The notes under the pieces were generated by a model. It saw only the letters and a list, made by a program, of their open reading frames with translations. It was not told the DNA's origin and did not search any database. The position numbers and the translations under genes are program-made. From Casuarina equisetifolia (lineage: Eukaryota > Streptophyta > Magnoliopsida > Fagales > Casuarinaceae): a stretch of 64,000 nt of DNA. Location: positions 27,617,884-27,681,883 of the forward strand of contig CM052356.1 in assembly GCA_028551475.1 (NCBI GenBank), read 5' to 3'. Below are positions 1 to 13,400 of the stretch, one piece after another; positions within the stretch are counted from its first letter, which is position 1; each line of letters opens with the position of its first letter.

Positions 1-319
1 ATCCAGAATGAAGTACTGATTTTTTGTAGTCTAATTTATTTCATGCTTTTCAATGTAGCACTTTTGTCACTCAACATGACTTTCCTTATTCGAGGTTCTT
101 TTTTTCGTTGTTACGTCTATCCACAAATCATTTTATTTTGTCTTTTCCTTGTTAGGCCTTGATTTTGTGATTGCAAGTGTTGAAGTGGAGAAACCCAGAG
201 TTTTTAGTGGTAAAGTTTGGGATTTGCCTTTGAGACCAATGGGGATCACAGTAGTTCTAAGTTGGCAATGATCGCTGAGGATGGTGGGGATTGGAAGTCA
301 GTATTGAACTTCATAAGAA
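1..319 (+). promoter_or_regulatory. 5' leader of the DENND6-like gene with upstream ORFs
   Basis: This stretch precedes the DENN gene. A pyrimidine-rich tract ending in TTAG near 154 resembles a 3' splice site, so an intron may end in the leader. Two upstream ATGs are visible. The first (239-271) gives a 10-codon ORF. The second (268-360) gives a 30-codon ORF that runs past the main ATG at 320 in another frame. Such ORFs commonly lower translation of the main frame, but this is inference here. No TATA box was identified with confidence. Confidence 0.5.
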
Positions 320-3300
320 ATGAGTCGATCTCCTTCATTTACAGTGAAGACAGAACTTAGTCCAAAGCTTGATCCTGAATCTTTGCAGCGATGGGTTGTA
401 GCCTTTTGTATTATTAGGTTTGATCTTGAGCAGGGTCAGTTAATTGAAGAGTGTTACCCACCTGGCTGTCTTACCCAAAATGAGGAACTTGAAATTGCTT
501 TTAGTTCTTTCCCGGATTCTGTTTCCCAGCACCAGAACCGAGCAAGTATTCACGATTGTATCTTCTTTTTCCGGTTTCAAAGGCAGGATGATTCTCAAGT
601 GGCCCATGTCACTTCGTCTGAGATAGCAGAAGTTGGTAAGGAGTTATCTCAGGACAAAAGAAATCTCAGAAGATCCAACACTAACAACAATAATAAAGCT
701 TCAAGATACATGTATGGTTACGTTTTTAATAGACAGAGACATGATGAAAGGTTAAAGCGAGGTGGGGAGCAGAAGTCTGTGGTTATATTATCCCTTAATC
801 CTTACTCCAGTGTGTTTAGACCTTTGTTACAAATAATGGGTCCATTGTACTTTGACACTGGAAAGAAAGCACTTGAGCATATTGCTGCTTATGTTTCAAT
901 GTGGCCTGCTCCTGTACCTGGTAAGCTAATGGAACTTCCAATAGGGAATGCCATGCTTAAAGTGAACTTGCCACCTTCTCATAGCTTGCCTTTAGAATGT
1001 GTATTTGAAGATTCTGCATGCTCTATGGCTCCATTACTTCCTAATAATCAGTCGGTACCCCAGGGTCTTTTCCATGATTCAGATCTTTTTGGTACATTCC
1101 GGGGCCTTTTATTGCAGCTTTGGTTGTTGTGGGAGTTATTACTCATTGGTGAGCCTGTTCTTATCATTGCATCAACACCTCCCCAGTGTTGTGAGGCCGT
1201 TGCAAGTCTTGTGAGTTTGGTTGCACCACTATTTTTCAGTGTTGATTTTAGACCTTATTTTACAATCCATGACCCTGAATTTGCCCGCTTGAACTCACTT
1301 CAAGAAGGAGACACTTTTCCTCCAATGGTTTTGGGCGTGACTAACCTCTTTTTCCTCAAGGCTCTCCGTAATGCCCCCAACATTGTTTCAGTTGGAAGCC
1401 CAGCACCTAGCTCAAACCGGCTTGCCCTCACAACAAGGTCTTCTCCGGGAAAAATCTCTGCTAGAGCAGAAGTCTCTGGTCTTCAACAGCTTTCCTTGAA
1501 GAAGCTTTCTCCTGCAAGTTTGTTGAGTGCTGTGAAGTTGAGAAGAGATGGTCCCCTTTGTCTTATGACAGAACATAAGGAAGCCATTTGGACCAGCTAT
1601 GCTGCAATAACAAAGCCAGACACTTCTATACTGAATAGGCTGATAGATGCTGGTATGTCGCCTAGGGTTGAGGAGTCAATGTCAGTTGTTAACAATGAGA
1701 TATTGCGACGGCATTTCTTGGAACTCACTACCAACTTTTTGGCTCCTTTTGGTCCTTATTTTAGGACTCAGACACCTTCGGAAGTTTCTTCTCCATTTGT
1801 TGACCCTCCCCCTCTCCCTTCATTTAATGCTGATGAATTTCTCAAAAGTTTGTCAGCAAGAGGTCCAGGAAAGTTCTTATCAAAGAGAATGAAGTCTAAC
1901 TGGCTGGATTTGTACAGGTTTGGATACTGATTAGTGCACCCATCATTTACTACAAGTCCTCTGCCTACTCCTCATTTGTCTTTGATGTTGTTTTTATGTC
2001 TTACGGCATACTCATGTCAAAATTTCTGTATCTTGTTTTGTTACCTTATCTGATTTTATCTTTTTGCTCAGGCGTTTTGTGAAAGGGCCTAACTTTATGC
2101 CATGGTTTCAAAGAAGGCGTGCTGTTGCCGAACAAGAACAACATAAACTGTGGAGACAGGCGAGGATGAACACTGACATACGCCTGCTTATTTCTAAAAT
2201 GTCTGAGTTGGAAATTGTAGATTCATTCAATGCTATTGAGAGACATCTTCTTGGAGAAATACAGGTAAGTTTCCCCATTAGATTGTATACAATATTCTAC
2301 TTGGTTGTGCCTGATCTTTTGCAACTTTGGGTAAGTCAGAATGTAATTGCAAAACTTAAGAGTTATTTTCATACGGAGTGCTTATTGTTATTGGAATAGG
2401 GATTAAACAATTTGAAAAGGGGGTTGAACCACAATCTGTATGGTGATTCCAATTTTCAATTATTTTCCTTAGTGGTGGTAACATTCAAGCAGTGCTACAT
2501 GATAATTACTAGTTTGTGGAGGAATCAATACCTGTCTCTTATATTCAATGCAGTAGTGAATTGTAGAATTGATGGGTCAATCAATATCTTTCCTCCATCT
2601 GTCCACCTTCTGACACCAACAAATATTGGAATTCCTGCTATGTAATGCAAATCATAAGTTATATCGGATAGAATATATGGAGTAGGAAGAATATATGGAC
2701 AGAGTATATAGATTCCTACTATATGTGCTTGTGGCGGGCTTGGGGTTTGGCTAATTGTTGGATCCAGGGTTCAGATTCTTAGGAACATGGCTCAGGATTC
2801 GAAGATTATCAAGGATTTTGAAACATTTTGATGGCTTTTTGTTAGACTTCTGGGCAAATCATTTTTCTTGAAGCTAACAAGTTGCTGGAAAATTCTGGAG
2901 GGCAGCTCTGTTTGTTAATTTGAGGCTGTTTTGATGGCCGTTTGGAAGAGAAAGTAGACTTCCAGGGTTTTGATATGCAGGGAGAAGGACTTGATATGGG
3001 GCTGGAAAGAAGAAAGAAAAGATAGAATTTTGGTGTTGCATAAAAAGTGACATGAACTGTAAGTGTGCACCAAAGAATAGAAGGAAGAGAGAGAAGAACA
3101 CTTTAGCATGCATACCTTCAATAACAGAAAACTCTCATATTCAACTTCTTAAGCACGGAGAAAATTTATTCATCTCTTAATATGTTGAGACTAGGATTTC
3201 TAATTGGATTAGTTAATAAAGTAGGAAACCTAGGAAAAGATTCCTAATATTAGTAGAAATTCTAGAATTACCTAATCCAAATATAATTGAGAAATTAAGC

Positions 3301-6300
3301 CAAAAAGAAAATTATGTCTATGTATTCAGATATCTATTCTAATATAGAATGCAAATAACTTATAAGTTGACATCCAATCCAATGGTTATATCTATTGTTC
3401 TTCATGGGGTTAAGTTTTTAAGGCAATGTATATCATAGTCCTGAGCTCACATATTTTGTGCTGAGTCACAATTGTTGAGGGTTAATTTAAACCTTCACAT
3501 AAGAGAGAGTGTGAAGATAATTAAAAAATTAACTGTATCATTTCTATCGATTTAAATTCCAAGGTGATTTGTAACTTAATCAAAGCTACGTAACTTTAAC
3601 TTTAATTACTTGACCTTCAAAATCTGATAGTACTTATCTCAATTCAGCGTAGGTTGTGATCTCCACATTAAGGGGAAGGAAAAAAAAAACACTTAAATTG
3701 CTGAAATTGAAAACAATAATAAACCTTTGTTACATGGCCAAGTCAGTAGAAGTTGAGTTAGTATGTCTGAAAAGTTAGGAAGTTATTAATCTCAAATGTT
3801 AATAGATGTTGAAAATTAGGCGGGATTGAGTATCTTTTGCATCTTGCTGGTTTCATAGAATTTGACATTCTCTTATTTGCTATCATGGAGTATTTTCCCC
3901 ATCTTAATATTGTCCCAAGTTTTGAATTGTTGTAGTTCAGTTCTCTCTTCTTTCGGAATACAATATATTGGGGCTGGATTATCTCCCATTGTAGAAAAAT
4001 TACAGTTCAATTAGCTTCGCTTTTCCATGCTTATAAAGCTCACTCGAACCTGGTTCCATATTGTGAATTCTTGTCTTCAGTTCTCAAGTAGAATCCATTT
4101 AAATATGACACTCTTGACAAGGACATGAACTATAAAGGTCATCCCCTCGTTATGTTTTCAAAGATTAAACATCTGATTTAGTCCCAATATCAAGGGAAGT
4201 TGTTTCAGGCTAGAATATTGGATATCATTGAGTTTTGACAATATGAAAAACTCCATAAGGAGAATATTATTGTGCAATTGGAGAAAGAATTTTTGGATTG
4301 TAACCGTAAGAAGCTATTTGGATGATAGAAACTCCAGTTCTTATTGGACAACACAATCGATATGTGGTTTTGATTATGAGCTTGTGCCACATGACTGTGG
4401 GAATTATAAACTGGATATGACTTTTGGGGCTGGAGATAGTTGGAAACTGTAACTGTCAAGTTGATTGGATTTTTATTGATTGAGAGAAAATCAGCATCTT
4501 TGACCTGATTTGTTTGAAATTGCCATCACAAGCTAGAATGGGTGAATTGCAAGTGGTGAACCATCTTTAGTAATTATCTAAATCTTTTATCTAAAGGTGA
4601 ATCTTATGTGATATTAGATGTAGTAGTAGCCCATAACCACAAAAGAAAGAACGAGGAAATTTGATCATTGCATCATTCATATCTGTAGTCTATGGTAGAA
4701 ATTGCTGTCAAGTGGAGATATTCAAAGAGATGGACATTGATTATGGTCTTTTGGTCAGTTGAGTTTTCAAGTGTGAGGGATGTGCAAGATTGCAGATGAG
4801 AATGTGACCAGTAGCAAACAAAAACAAATGCTGAAGTTAAAATGGTATGAAAATTTGAATGAAGATGGCAAGAAAAATATGGGAACACTGTTGTTGAGGT
4901 GTAACAAATGGTGTCATTCTTGAGCTTGGTTTGAATAAGACCGATTTTATTTCAACTTGTATATTAAACAAAAACAAGTTTGAATAGAATTAAATTTATT
5001 TAGTTGCTCGTATAAGTTTCTGTAAACTCACATAACTTCATTTGTTATTAGTATTATTTTCAACTTTTTAACGAGTATATCTTAAGCCTTTAGAATCAAG
5101 AGAGTTTTTTTATTGCAAATATAAATAGATATAGTTTAAATACTTAAAATTGTAAGTCTTGATACAGATATGTTGATATAAATAATGCATACTCATTGCA
5201 TAGATATGTAATATAGGGGATGTGTAGAATTGTAGAAGTACTTAATGAAGTTGAGATTAGATTATTTAAGGTCATTATATAATGCTAAGATATGAAATAT
5301 GAACAACATATTGAATGGTAAAAATCTTATATGATTGATAAAAAAAATTGATGAATTATACTTTGTAAGTTTATATATATATATATATATATAATTTATT
5401 TCGTTGGCTTGAATGATGAATCTTAGGAATGGTTGAGTAACTTATAAGTAGTACTAATGTACAAGAAAGTTTAAAAATAATAACTCTTACTTTTAGATGT
5501 AAATGAATCATTTTCAATCATGGAATCTAGTTTGATGATCAGCTCAAGTTCAATTGATATATGAGATAAATGAACCAAGATTGAATATTTAAGACTTGAT
5601 TAGATTATAGCTTTGAGTATTGCAATATCACAAGCTATAGTTGCTTGGATTGGAAAACATCAATCTATTACTTAATCACCAATATCTACTTCTAAGGTTG
5701 GAAATTGAAGTACCTAAAAGTGGCATCATATTCAGCAAACTTAAAAATGCCTACTTTGAGGGAGCAGGTCTAATTGCTTCAAAGACTTTGTAATTGCTGA
5801 ACTTGGTCGTCTGAAGATGGAAAACCAAAGTGATTCCAAAAATGATTCTAGTGGTCCGACCTGTTATGGTGTTGTTAACTGCTATTTACTATGGCTGTTC
5901 TATTTAGCTATCAACTTACCATGCATTATTTCACACTGACATCTCACTTCAAGTCATTGATCTCATGTATATAATAAGCAAGGGGTACGATCAGCGTGGA
6001 TCCAATTTCTATCAATTTCTTTCTAACTGAACTCACTGGATTTGTTTTCTTTTAGTGCGAACCCTGGTTCCGAGCCTTCTCTCATAGATAGTTCTGTAGT
6101 GCTTTTCTCACTCCTTGCACTCGGTCCCAAAAGCACTTTATGTTGTTTCATTGGCTTTCGGTAGTAGATTTGTTAGCATAATGGGAGAGAGAACTGGGTG
6201 AAGATGAAGGAATCATTAGTAATTGAAGTAAACTAAATCCAATAAAATCAAGATGACTGCTTAGGAGTTGCTTTGCGAGAATGGTTGACTGTCCATTAGT

Positions 6301-6941
6301 GGAAATGGGACCACTAGTAATTTCTTGGAGAGTTTGCTGTGGATTTTGTTTATAATGTTTCCGATATGTCCAGAACAGCTGTACAATGAGTGGACGATAG
6401 TTTCTATCTGTACCACAAAAGTTATAGTGTTGAATTCAAAATGTAGTCTATGATGTTTTGGAGACTTCTCACTACATTTTGGTTATCCAATTGGAGACTT
6501 TTCAAAGTTGATAGAATTATACTGCTATAATTTATGCAGAATACATTGGGTATATTAGTAGTGTTTGGTCTGCACACTGCCAGTGCAGATCATGTTCTCA
6601 ATGAACCGGGGGCTCCTTATATATTTGATTTGTGTCAAATACGACTAAACGTGATTCATTTTCATGCCAGTGAAGACTCTATGGGAATATACTTACATTG
6701 AATCGAATGGATTCTACAGCTGCAGAAAGCAGGAAGGGCTAGTGCAGATTCAGGATCAACTTCCTTGAAACTGAAGGGAGACCTGCGGGCAGTTTTCTAT
6801 ATGCTTCCAAAAGACATGCAGCAGCTTCTGCTTTCCAACCCGCAAAGAGCAAGTCTGCTGCAAGGAAGTTCTGAACCAACAAAACTTCCCGGTCGCCCAT
6901 TGGTACAAGTTGGGGTTATATCTTCCACTTCACCCAGATAA
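320..6941 (+). CDS. DENND6-type DENN domain protein (putative Rab GEF)
   Basis: Three exons, 320-1917, 2072-2264 and 6720-6941, join in frame to about 670 residues. The N-terminus, from about residue 24 (RWVVAFCIIRFD), matches the upstream DENN segment of FAM116/DENND6 proteins. The core DENN segment is near residues 262-305, a Leu-rich stretch followed by IGEPVLIIA and the cysteine pair QCCEAVASL. The basic MPWFQRRRA region lies in exon 2. Human DENND6A is an exchange factor for Rab14 in endosomal recycling; a Rab-activating role in membrane traffic is inferred here. The protein ends ISSTSPR just before TAA. The start at 320 gives the conserved N-terminus. Exon 3 has two possible acceptors six bases apart (6720 or 6726). 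The family call is firm; the target Rab is unknown. Confidence 0.9.
2265..6719 (+). other. Long second intron of the DENND6-like gene
   Basis: The intron is 4.46 kb, far longer than intron 1 (about 150 bases). It starts GTAAGT and ends TTCTACAG. It is AT-rich and contains a TA microsatellite. I saw no coding exon in it on either strand; the short open frames show no recognisable domain. Inserted transposon remnants are plausible, but I saw no terminal repeats. Confidence 0.7.
5371..5393. repeat. (TA)n microsatellite
   Basis: About 11 uninterrupted TA units inside intron 2 of the DENN gene. Confidence 0.9.
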
Positions 6942-8962
6942 TACTAAATGGCGGGGAAATAGATGGACTTTGGCATGCATGGTTTGCTCATACTGCTGAA
7001 CGATGGTAAAGTGATTATTTTGTTGCTTCCACCTGTTTCAGACGGACGAGTTCTCTTGACTTCAGGCATAATTGCACTACATGTAAAAGCTGATATCTTG
7101 ACGCATTCTCAATTGCCTTTACTAACCAGACCATGCCTGTGACTAAAACATCGTTATTTCAACTTTGCATCCTGATCCAAATAAACAGATGCACGAGAGT
7201 CCCAAAGCTATCTATTGAATCACCCCGACCAGTCTTGAGATAATTGCAATTGTACAAACTGATCCGTTTATTGAAAATTCATGGAATTGGTGTTTGCCTT
7301 TTTGGGTGGAGGTTGAAGCTTTTCTTGCTGTTTCCATTTTGAAGGGTCGAACTGTAAGCTAGAAACGTGTTGAATAACACAGAAAGCTCTTCCATTTGCA
7401 GTTTCTTATAATCCCATCAGTGTTTCGAATCTTACAGTGGTTTGTATCTTTCACGAAGCGGATGATCGAGTTATTGTCAAAAAGTTCTTATGAATTTCAA
7501 ATGTTCTTCGTGCAAGAATTATACAAATGGATAGATGTAGTTAAAAAGAAAGCAAGTGGTGCTATTCAGAACGTGATCATTAAAGAACAGTAGCTTATAA
7601 CCAGTGCATTATGTCTAATCTATCAAATGGGTTCTGACAAATGAAAGCTGGGTGCTATTGAAATTTATTCTTCATCCAACATCGTCAGCTTCAATACATG
7701 GAGAGAATATTATGTTTAATTATGCTAATCTAAATCATTAACTGGTTGGGTCTTCAAAGCATTGGATTAGGAACCTCATAGACGTGACTTTCCTCACTGG
7801 TATGATTAGCAGCAGTGACTGTGAATCGAGTTTCTCTGACTATGGAGCATAGCATAATTCAGTCGATTGATGGAAACAGGAAGGAAAAGATTGCCGTTCG
7901 GACTGGACCGTAATGCAATCTTATCTCCTCAACAAATTGTCAAATATCTAAGTAAAAGTTAACGGCTGAGGGTGACATTCTTTGACTTTTTCTAAAGCCA
8001 AATCTTCTGGGTATCTTAAATCTTCTGTGGCTTGCCGCAACAGCAGGAAGGCAACTTGAGGCAACTTGCTTTTGAGGAAATTGATGCCTTGGTTTAAGTA
8101 TCCAAATATCATCAATCATTGCTGGTTATATTGAAAATTCAGGGTACCAAGTTATTAAGTTCTACACTTATCAGAGAAAATCAGCCGACATGCTGGAAAC
8201 ATCAGAAATTACATTTTTACTGTTGGTTTAAAGAAATTACTTAAGTTTTTTGTTTGGTTTTTTTTTAGTAAACAAGGACAGAATCCTAACCACTTTTATT
8301 GATAACAAAAAATAGGGCGAAAAATCATACTATCTTCAAAAATACAAGTTCTTGGTTCAATAATAACACCTAATAGTCTTCATAAATAATATTAAGTCGG
8401 ATGGTTGGGAAAAGGGATTGTTGGTACATGTTGCGCTTAAGCTTTTAGTATAAGGACTTAAGGTCTTAATAATTACTTTTCATATAATTTTTTTTGAATG
8501 CTTGCTATTGTGGTGACATGTAATTTCCGCAATGATAATACTCGAAATATTTTGGGTTTGTTTTCCTTTTCAAAAACATCGTATCTCCAAAATTTAAGAG
8601 AAAAAGGATTCATTTATTTTTATTGAATTATTAATGGAAGTGCCTTTAGGGAAAAGTATATTTAATTCCCCCAAATTTATACCGTATTTGCATTTAAACC
8701 ACAAAACCTGATAAGTATTCTTAACCCCTCAAATCATCATTTCATTCTAAGTTATACCATTTCTTGGTATCTGATTAAGTTTCCTTTAAAAAAAAAAAAA
8801 ACTTTGCTTTCTTGTAGAAACCCCTAGACAAGAAAGATTGGAAAACTCTATAAGTGTGAAAATTCACTGAATGCGTTAATTATTTATCGAAATATAATGA
8901 ATTGAATATTATGGCTCATTATTGCCTCTCCACTTTGCAAGAAGGGCAAGAATTCTTCTAAT

Positions 8963-9106
8963 TTCAATCTCATACTTTTGGGGCGGGGGCCCTGGTTCAG
9001 TGGTTAAAGACACTGAGCCAAACCCTAACTGATGAGTCCACCCGGTCATGGGTTCGAACCCCGTCCCTCCCCCTTTCTCGTGTGTGTGCGTAAAAAAAAA
9101 AAAAAA
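8963..9106 (+). mobile_element. tRNA-derived SINE with target-site duplication
   Basis: An RNA polymerase III A box (TGGTTCAGTGG, 8993-9003) is followed about 48 bases later by a perfect B box (GGTTCGAACCC, 9051-9061), the spacing of a tRNA-derived SINE. A 3' tail of GTGTGTGCG plus about 16 A ends the element. The 12-base direct repeat AATTCTTCTAAT flanks it at 8951-8962 and 9106-9117, which is the mark of retroposition. The cloverleaf is not intact, so it is not a functional tRNA. The exact 5' end is uncertain because the A box lies about 30 bases inside the duplication. Confidence 0.85.
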
Positions 9107-11383
9107 ATTCTTCTAATACATGTTCCTCAACTATCACTCATGTATTATTTAGCACAATCATGATGTTCCCTTAACATCCAAACTTTCGTCTCCAATCTTA
9201 TATCTAAATCAAGACTAGGATCATCCCTAAGCCTATACAAGTTTAAATATTGATATTGAAGATTTTAATTTGTCTATTTTTTTTTTTTTACAGTTTTAGC
9301 AATGTGTTAAGAAACTTATTATTCAACCTAAAAGTCAATTTAAAAATTAATAGAATCCATTATCATATAAGCATGAATTATGATATATTCATTCAAAATG
9401 TAATATTTATTAGCCACATTTTCACACATCCTTTCAATATAATATTCAAATCATCAAATTATTGTAGTGTAGAATTATATGAGTAATGAGAAGACTCAAA
9501 TCAATGAAAGCCCATAGGAGTTTTAAAGATAATCTTAAATTTTGATATCATATTAAGATGTCAATTATCCAACTTAAAAACCAACTTGAGAGCTGGTAAA
9601 ACTTATTATTAAATAATCAAAAAATTTAATATATTCATGTCAATAATATAAGACTCATTAGTCACTTCTTAACACTACTTTTCCTTTCTTACAAGGAATA
9701 GAATTAGTCATTAATTTGAACTTGGTGCTCCACTATTTGCTTTTCAAACCACTAGCATCCACAAGCATAGACTACACTATAATCACCACCCAAACTAGAT
9801 CCTTAATTATAATCATTCCCTCCTAGAAATTTATCGAACTCAATTTCAATGTCATTATTTAAGACAACCATCATTGAATCCAATGGCGCTTTTCTTAAGA
9901 TCATCAAAGCTTAATCTTTAAGTTTGTAAAATCTGTTGCATAATGAGATTTTGTGAAGTCCTATAGATCACCTAAAGTCATATCCATACACTGATTATTA
10001 AATAAGGTATGTAATTATTGAAACCCGATATTTTCTTAAAAAAGCCAAAAATCAGATCTACTTTCAGTATCTTCAAAGACGCTAATACTTTTTTCATCTT
10101 TGATGTTAATGGACATGACCTCCTTTGGCTCCTTCACTTGCCCCTTCCATTTAAATTTAAGAACCGTTAATGAAAAGGTGCCAATTATGATTCATTGTCC
10201 AGTTTGGTCGGTGATTTATTTCCCATCTTGGGTTTTCTGTATATAATTAGCTTATTAACTTTTTTACTCGCATCTTGTTATCTATTGCTACATTTGTTAA
10301 AAGATATTCCTGTTCCGTAGAATTCTCAAGTTTGGTTTCCCTGTGAAAGATTGCAAAATCAGCAACCCACTACTCCAGGGTGGCAATGGAGGAAATTTGC
10401 GTCCTAGGCGTTTTCATCATCCATCTGCTAATGTCCACACCCAAATTAGGTCTACCGCTCACATTTCCCTTAAACCAACTTTTGTTTGAGTTTAACACAA
10501 GTTACAAACATTCAAGACAAGCATAACACAAGTTACAACTCAATCCTACTACAATAATTACACAGCTAACATTAGCAACTTTGGATGGCATGTGACTTCA
10601 AAAGAAATCAAATACCCTAATGTTGAGCACAATGATGATAGTGGCTCAACATGCACCGAGATTGTCCACAATAGAGAAACTAAGATGGGAAGAAAGAGCA
10701 TACAATTATAGAGTTTCCATAGAAACTTTTGATATGAACCACTAAAAGACGAGTAAGATAATATGTAGACCTGTGATACCCAACGATGTTAATCTAATCA
10801 TGCGAATTCATGGTTTCTATGATTAGATGATAGACGGGCTAATATTGCTTGTCGACAAATGTCTTTTTCCAAGATAAGGAAATGCCCCAAGACAAAAACA
10901 AAACATTGCAAGCTGAAAATGAAATGAAGGCACAGCAGAAAAAGCTTTCCCTGATGTGTCCAAGAGCGGTTGCACGTACTTCCAACACATTTTAACGGCC
11001 ACGCTCCATCCTACATCAAAAGTGGGGTAGAAGGTTTTCATTCACAAAGTTCGGGACTCAAGAACAGAAAATAACTGAGTTTTTAATTGGATGATCTCTT
11101 ACTTCCGCAGTAATGATAGTTGGAGATATTCTCTGGGTCCGTCCTCACTATTTTTTGAACTCAATGATTACAAGAGTCTCGACCTCAAGTGAAAAAGATA
11201 GCAGTCACAAGATTTTTCTTCTTTCCAACTCTTGTGAATATGGTATGATGAACATGACAAAGAGCCCATGCCTACAATTCTTTGTGGTCCTTATAAAATT
11301 GATAGTTTGATAATAGCCAGTCTCGTCCTATTCACATTCTGTCCCCCTTCTTCTTAGCCTACGCACCCCCCCACCCCCCCCCA

Positions 11384-11390
<7 letters not shown>

Positions 11391-11434
<44 letters not shown>
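11391..11434 (+). repeat. (TC)22 microsatellite in the MYB 5' region
   Basis: Twenty-two TC units directly follow a run of CCACCCCCCC tracts (11364-11390), about 100 bases before the MYB start codon. CT-rich leaders like this are common in plants. A likely 3' splice site (ATTGCAG, ending 11520) just before the ATG suggests that the leader contains an intron. Confidence 0.9.
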
Positions 11435-11437
<3 letters not shown>

Positions 11438-11531
11438 TTTTTTTTTTCCAATATAACAAAATAAAGGACTGAACCCATTAACATCTTCGAAATTTTCCTA
11501 CTCTTAAGTTGGATAATTGCAGAAGAACACC

Positions 11532-12654
11532 ATGTCAAGTGCCACAGTATGGAGCAAAGAGGAAGAAAAAGCTTTCGAAAGCGCTGTTGCAATGCACTGG
11601 GTCGATGAGGACTGCAAAGAGCAATGGGAGAAGATTGCTTCAAATGTCCCAACCAAAAATGTAGAGGAAGTGAAGCAACACTTCCAGATGCTAGTGGAGG
11701 ACGTACGCGCAATAGAGGCGGGACATATTCCACTTCCTAACTATGCAGGAGAGGAAGCAACTTCTTCCAGCAACGACCATCATGGCTCGTCTGGCACCGC
11801 GTCGGATAAGAGATCAAACTGTGGCTATGGGAATGGGTTTTCAGGTTTGGGACAAGACTCCGCCCAGGGAGGGAAAGGAGGGTCGAGGTCAGACCAAGAA
11901 CGGCGAAAAGGGATTCCATGGACAGAAGAAGAGCATAGGTATTCTTCAATTACTTGTCAATTTATGATAAATCTTCCAAACTCAAACTCCACTGCTGACA
12001 ATCCGCTTGTAGTTTCAAGTTGTCTCTAGAGTAGGTGGGATTGGAAAACCCTGTATTCACTTGAATTAAATACCAGATTTTAACATATTGTGATAAATTC
12101 TTAGGATGTGAAATTGGAATTTGAGTTTGGTGTTGAATTCATGTGGGACTTCTGATGATGTGATTCACTCTTGGTTTTTTAGGTTGTTTTTGCTTGGTCT
12201 TGACAAGTTTGGGAAGGGAGATTGGAGAAGCATTTCGAGAAACTTTGTCATTTCCAGGACTCCGACGCAAGTGGCCAGCCACGCCCAGAAGTACTTCATT
12301 CGCTTGAACTCCATGAATCGAGACAGGAGGAGATCCAGCATCCATGACATTACAAGCGTGAATAATGGCGACGTCGCAACCCATCAGGCACCGATTACCG
12401 GCCAACAGAACAATATGAACATGCCAAGTGCAACAGCCGTAGGACCAACGGTGAACCATAGGGGTCAGCCGCATATGCCTGGTTTAGGCATGTATGGAAC
12501 GCCGGTGGGGCATCCAGTTGCTGCTCCTCCAGGGCATATGGCATCGGCTGTTGGGACTCCTGTAATGCTTCCTGGCCACCATCCCCATCCCCATCCCCAT
12601 CCTCCCTATGTCCCAGTTGCTTACCCCATGGCACCTCCGCCAATGCACCAATAG
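11532..12654 (+). CDS. DIVARICATA/SRM1-type MYB transcription factor
   Basis: Two exons, 11532-11938 and 12183-12654, encode 292 residues. The first SANT/MYB repeat spans about residues 5-58 ([14 protein letters not shown], then EQWEKIA and VEEVKQHFQ). The second spans about 126-178 ([16 protein letters not shown], then [13 protein letters not shown]) and carries the SHAQKYF signature at residues 168-174. These two repeats define the DIV-like class, to which Arabidopsis SRM1 belongs. The protein should bind I-box-like TATCC/GATAA motifs in the nucleus. The C-terminus is Pro/His/Met-rich, with an HPHPHPHPP stretch. The intron splits the second repeat inside an Arg codon, as in relatives. I chose ATG 11532; the upstream in-frame codon at 11517 is TTG. 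The exact orthologue is not certain. Confidence 0.93.
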
Positions 12655-13400
12655 CATTCCTCTTGTGAAATCAGATTCTCAGGATGGCTTTCAGATAAAA
12701 TGGATTGCATAGAAGGACTCATTTGTGACTTTACCAATCGAATCAAGTTTCTTTTTCTCCTTTATTACCCGCATTTACACTACACATATGGTAGACGAAA
12801 TTGTTCTCGTATCGTCGTTTTTTTCAGATCTCTGCCAACACGCATCTTCATTAAGAAATTTTGCACATATACAACGAAAAACCACAACCCCAAATATTCT
12901 TTCTCGCCTTATCTTCTCTTGATTTGTCCCAGACTTGCATGAACAAGTGGATCGCACTCCTCCGCAAGCACAGTAAGCATAGTCGATTGTAGTGGTCCAG
13001 CTTCACTCAATTAACATAGTCGGGCCTACTCAGTTCCCAATTATTTGCAATTTTGTCCTTTCATTCAAAGTGGATTGGGATACTTGGTAAGGCCTGGTTG
13101 TGCTTTATAGTTTCTTAGAAGAAAACATACCAAATCAGTAGTCAGACTGGAAGATTCTAAACAGATCTTGGAAGAAATAAAGCTCGTCTTTTTAAATTCA
13201 CTGCATTTTTAACCAAGGTGGGAAGAACGTTGGAAATCTGTTCATGAATTAGCGCCGCAAGACAATATAGCTTTTAAAGCACCTTGAGAATAGTGGGAAA
13301 AAAAAAAGACAAAAATTAAGAATTTACCTCAAACTAGGGGATAGTATACAAGTGTGCTCAAAAATACAACGGACGCATATCGTAAAAACTACAAAATCAA
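12655..13400. other. Intergenic region between convergent MYB and HDA15 genes
   Basis: About 750 bases separate the two stop codons. Both genes point into this stretch, so it should hold both 3' UTRs and poly(A) sites. No further gene is seen. Confidence 0.7.

Larger units (their letters stand above)
6942..11531. other. Intergenic region, DENND6-like gene to MYB gene
   Basis: About 4.6 kb. The first few hundred bases are probably the 3' UTR of the DENN gene. The rest is AT-rich with several A/T homopolymers and one SINE (listed separately). Open frames at 7396-7593, 9250-9486 and on the minus strand at 10823-11041 have no recognisable domain, so I do not call them genes. The last 200 bases, with C-rich and CT tracts, are the likely promoter and leader of the MYB gene. 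Confidence 0.6.

Noticed and set aside
8985-9075. Possible tRNA gene
   Set aside because: Pol III boxes are present, but the acceptor and anticodon stems do not pair; the A tail and direct repeats show it is a SINE.
10823-11041. 72-codon minus-strand open frame upstream of the MYB gene
   Set aside because: No domain and no neighbouring exons; likely chance in a GC-richer patch.
12139-12643. Minus-strand open frames opposite the MYB gene
   Set aside because: They are shadows of the MYB coding exon.
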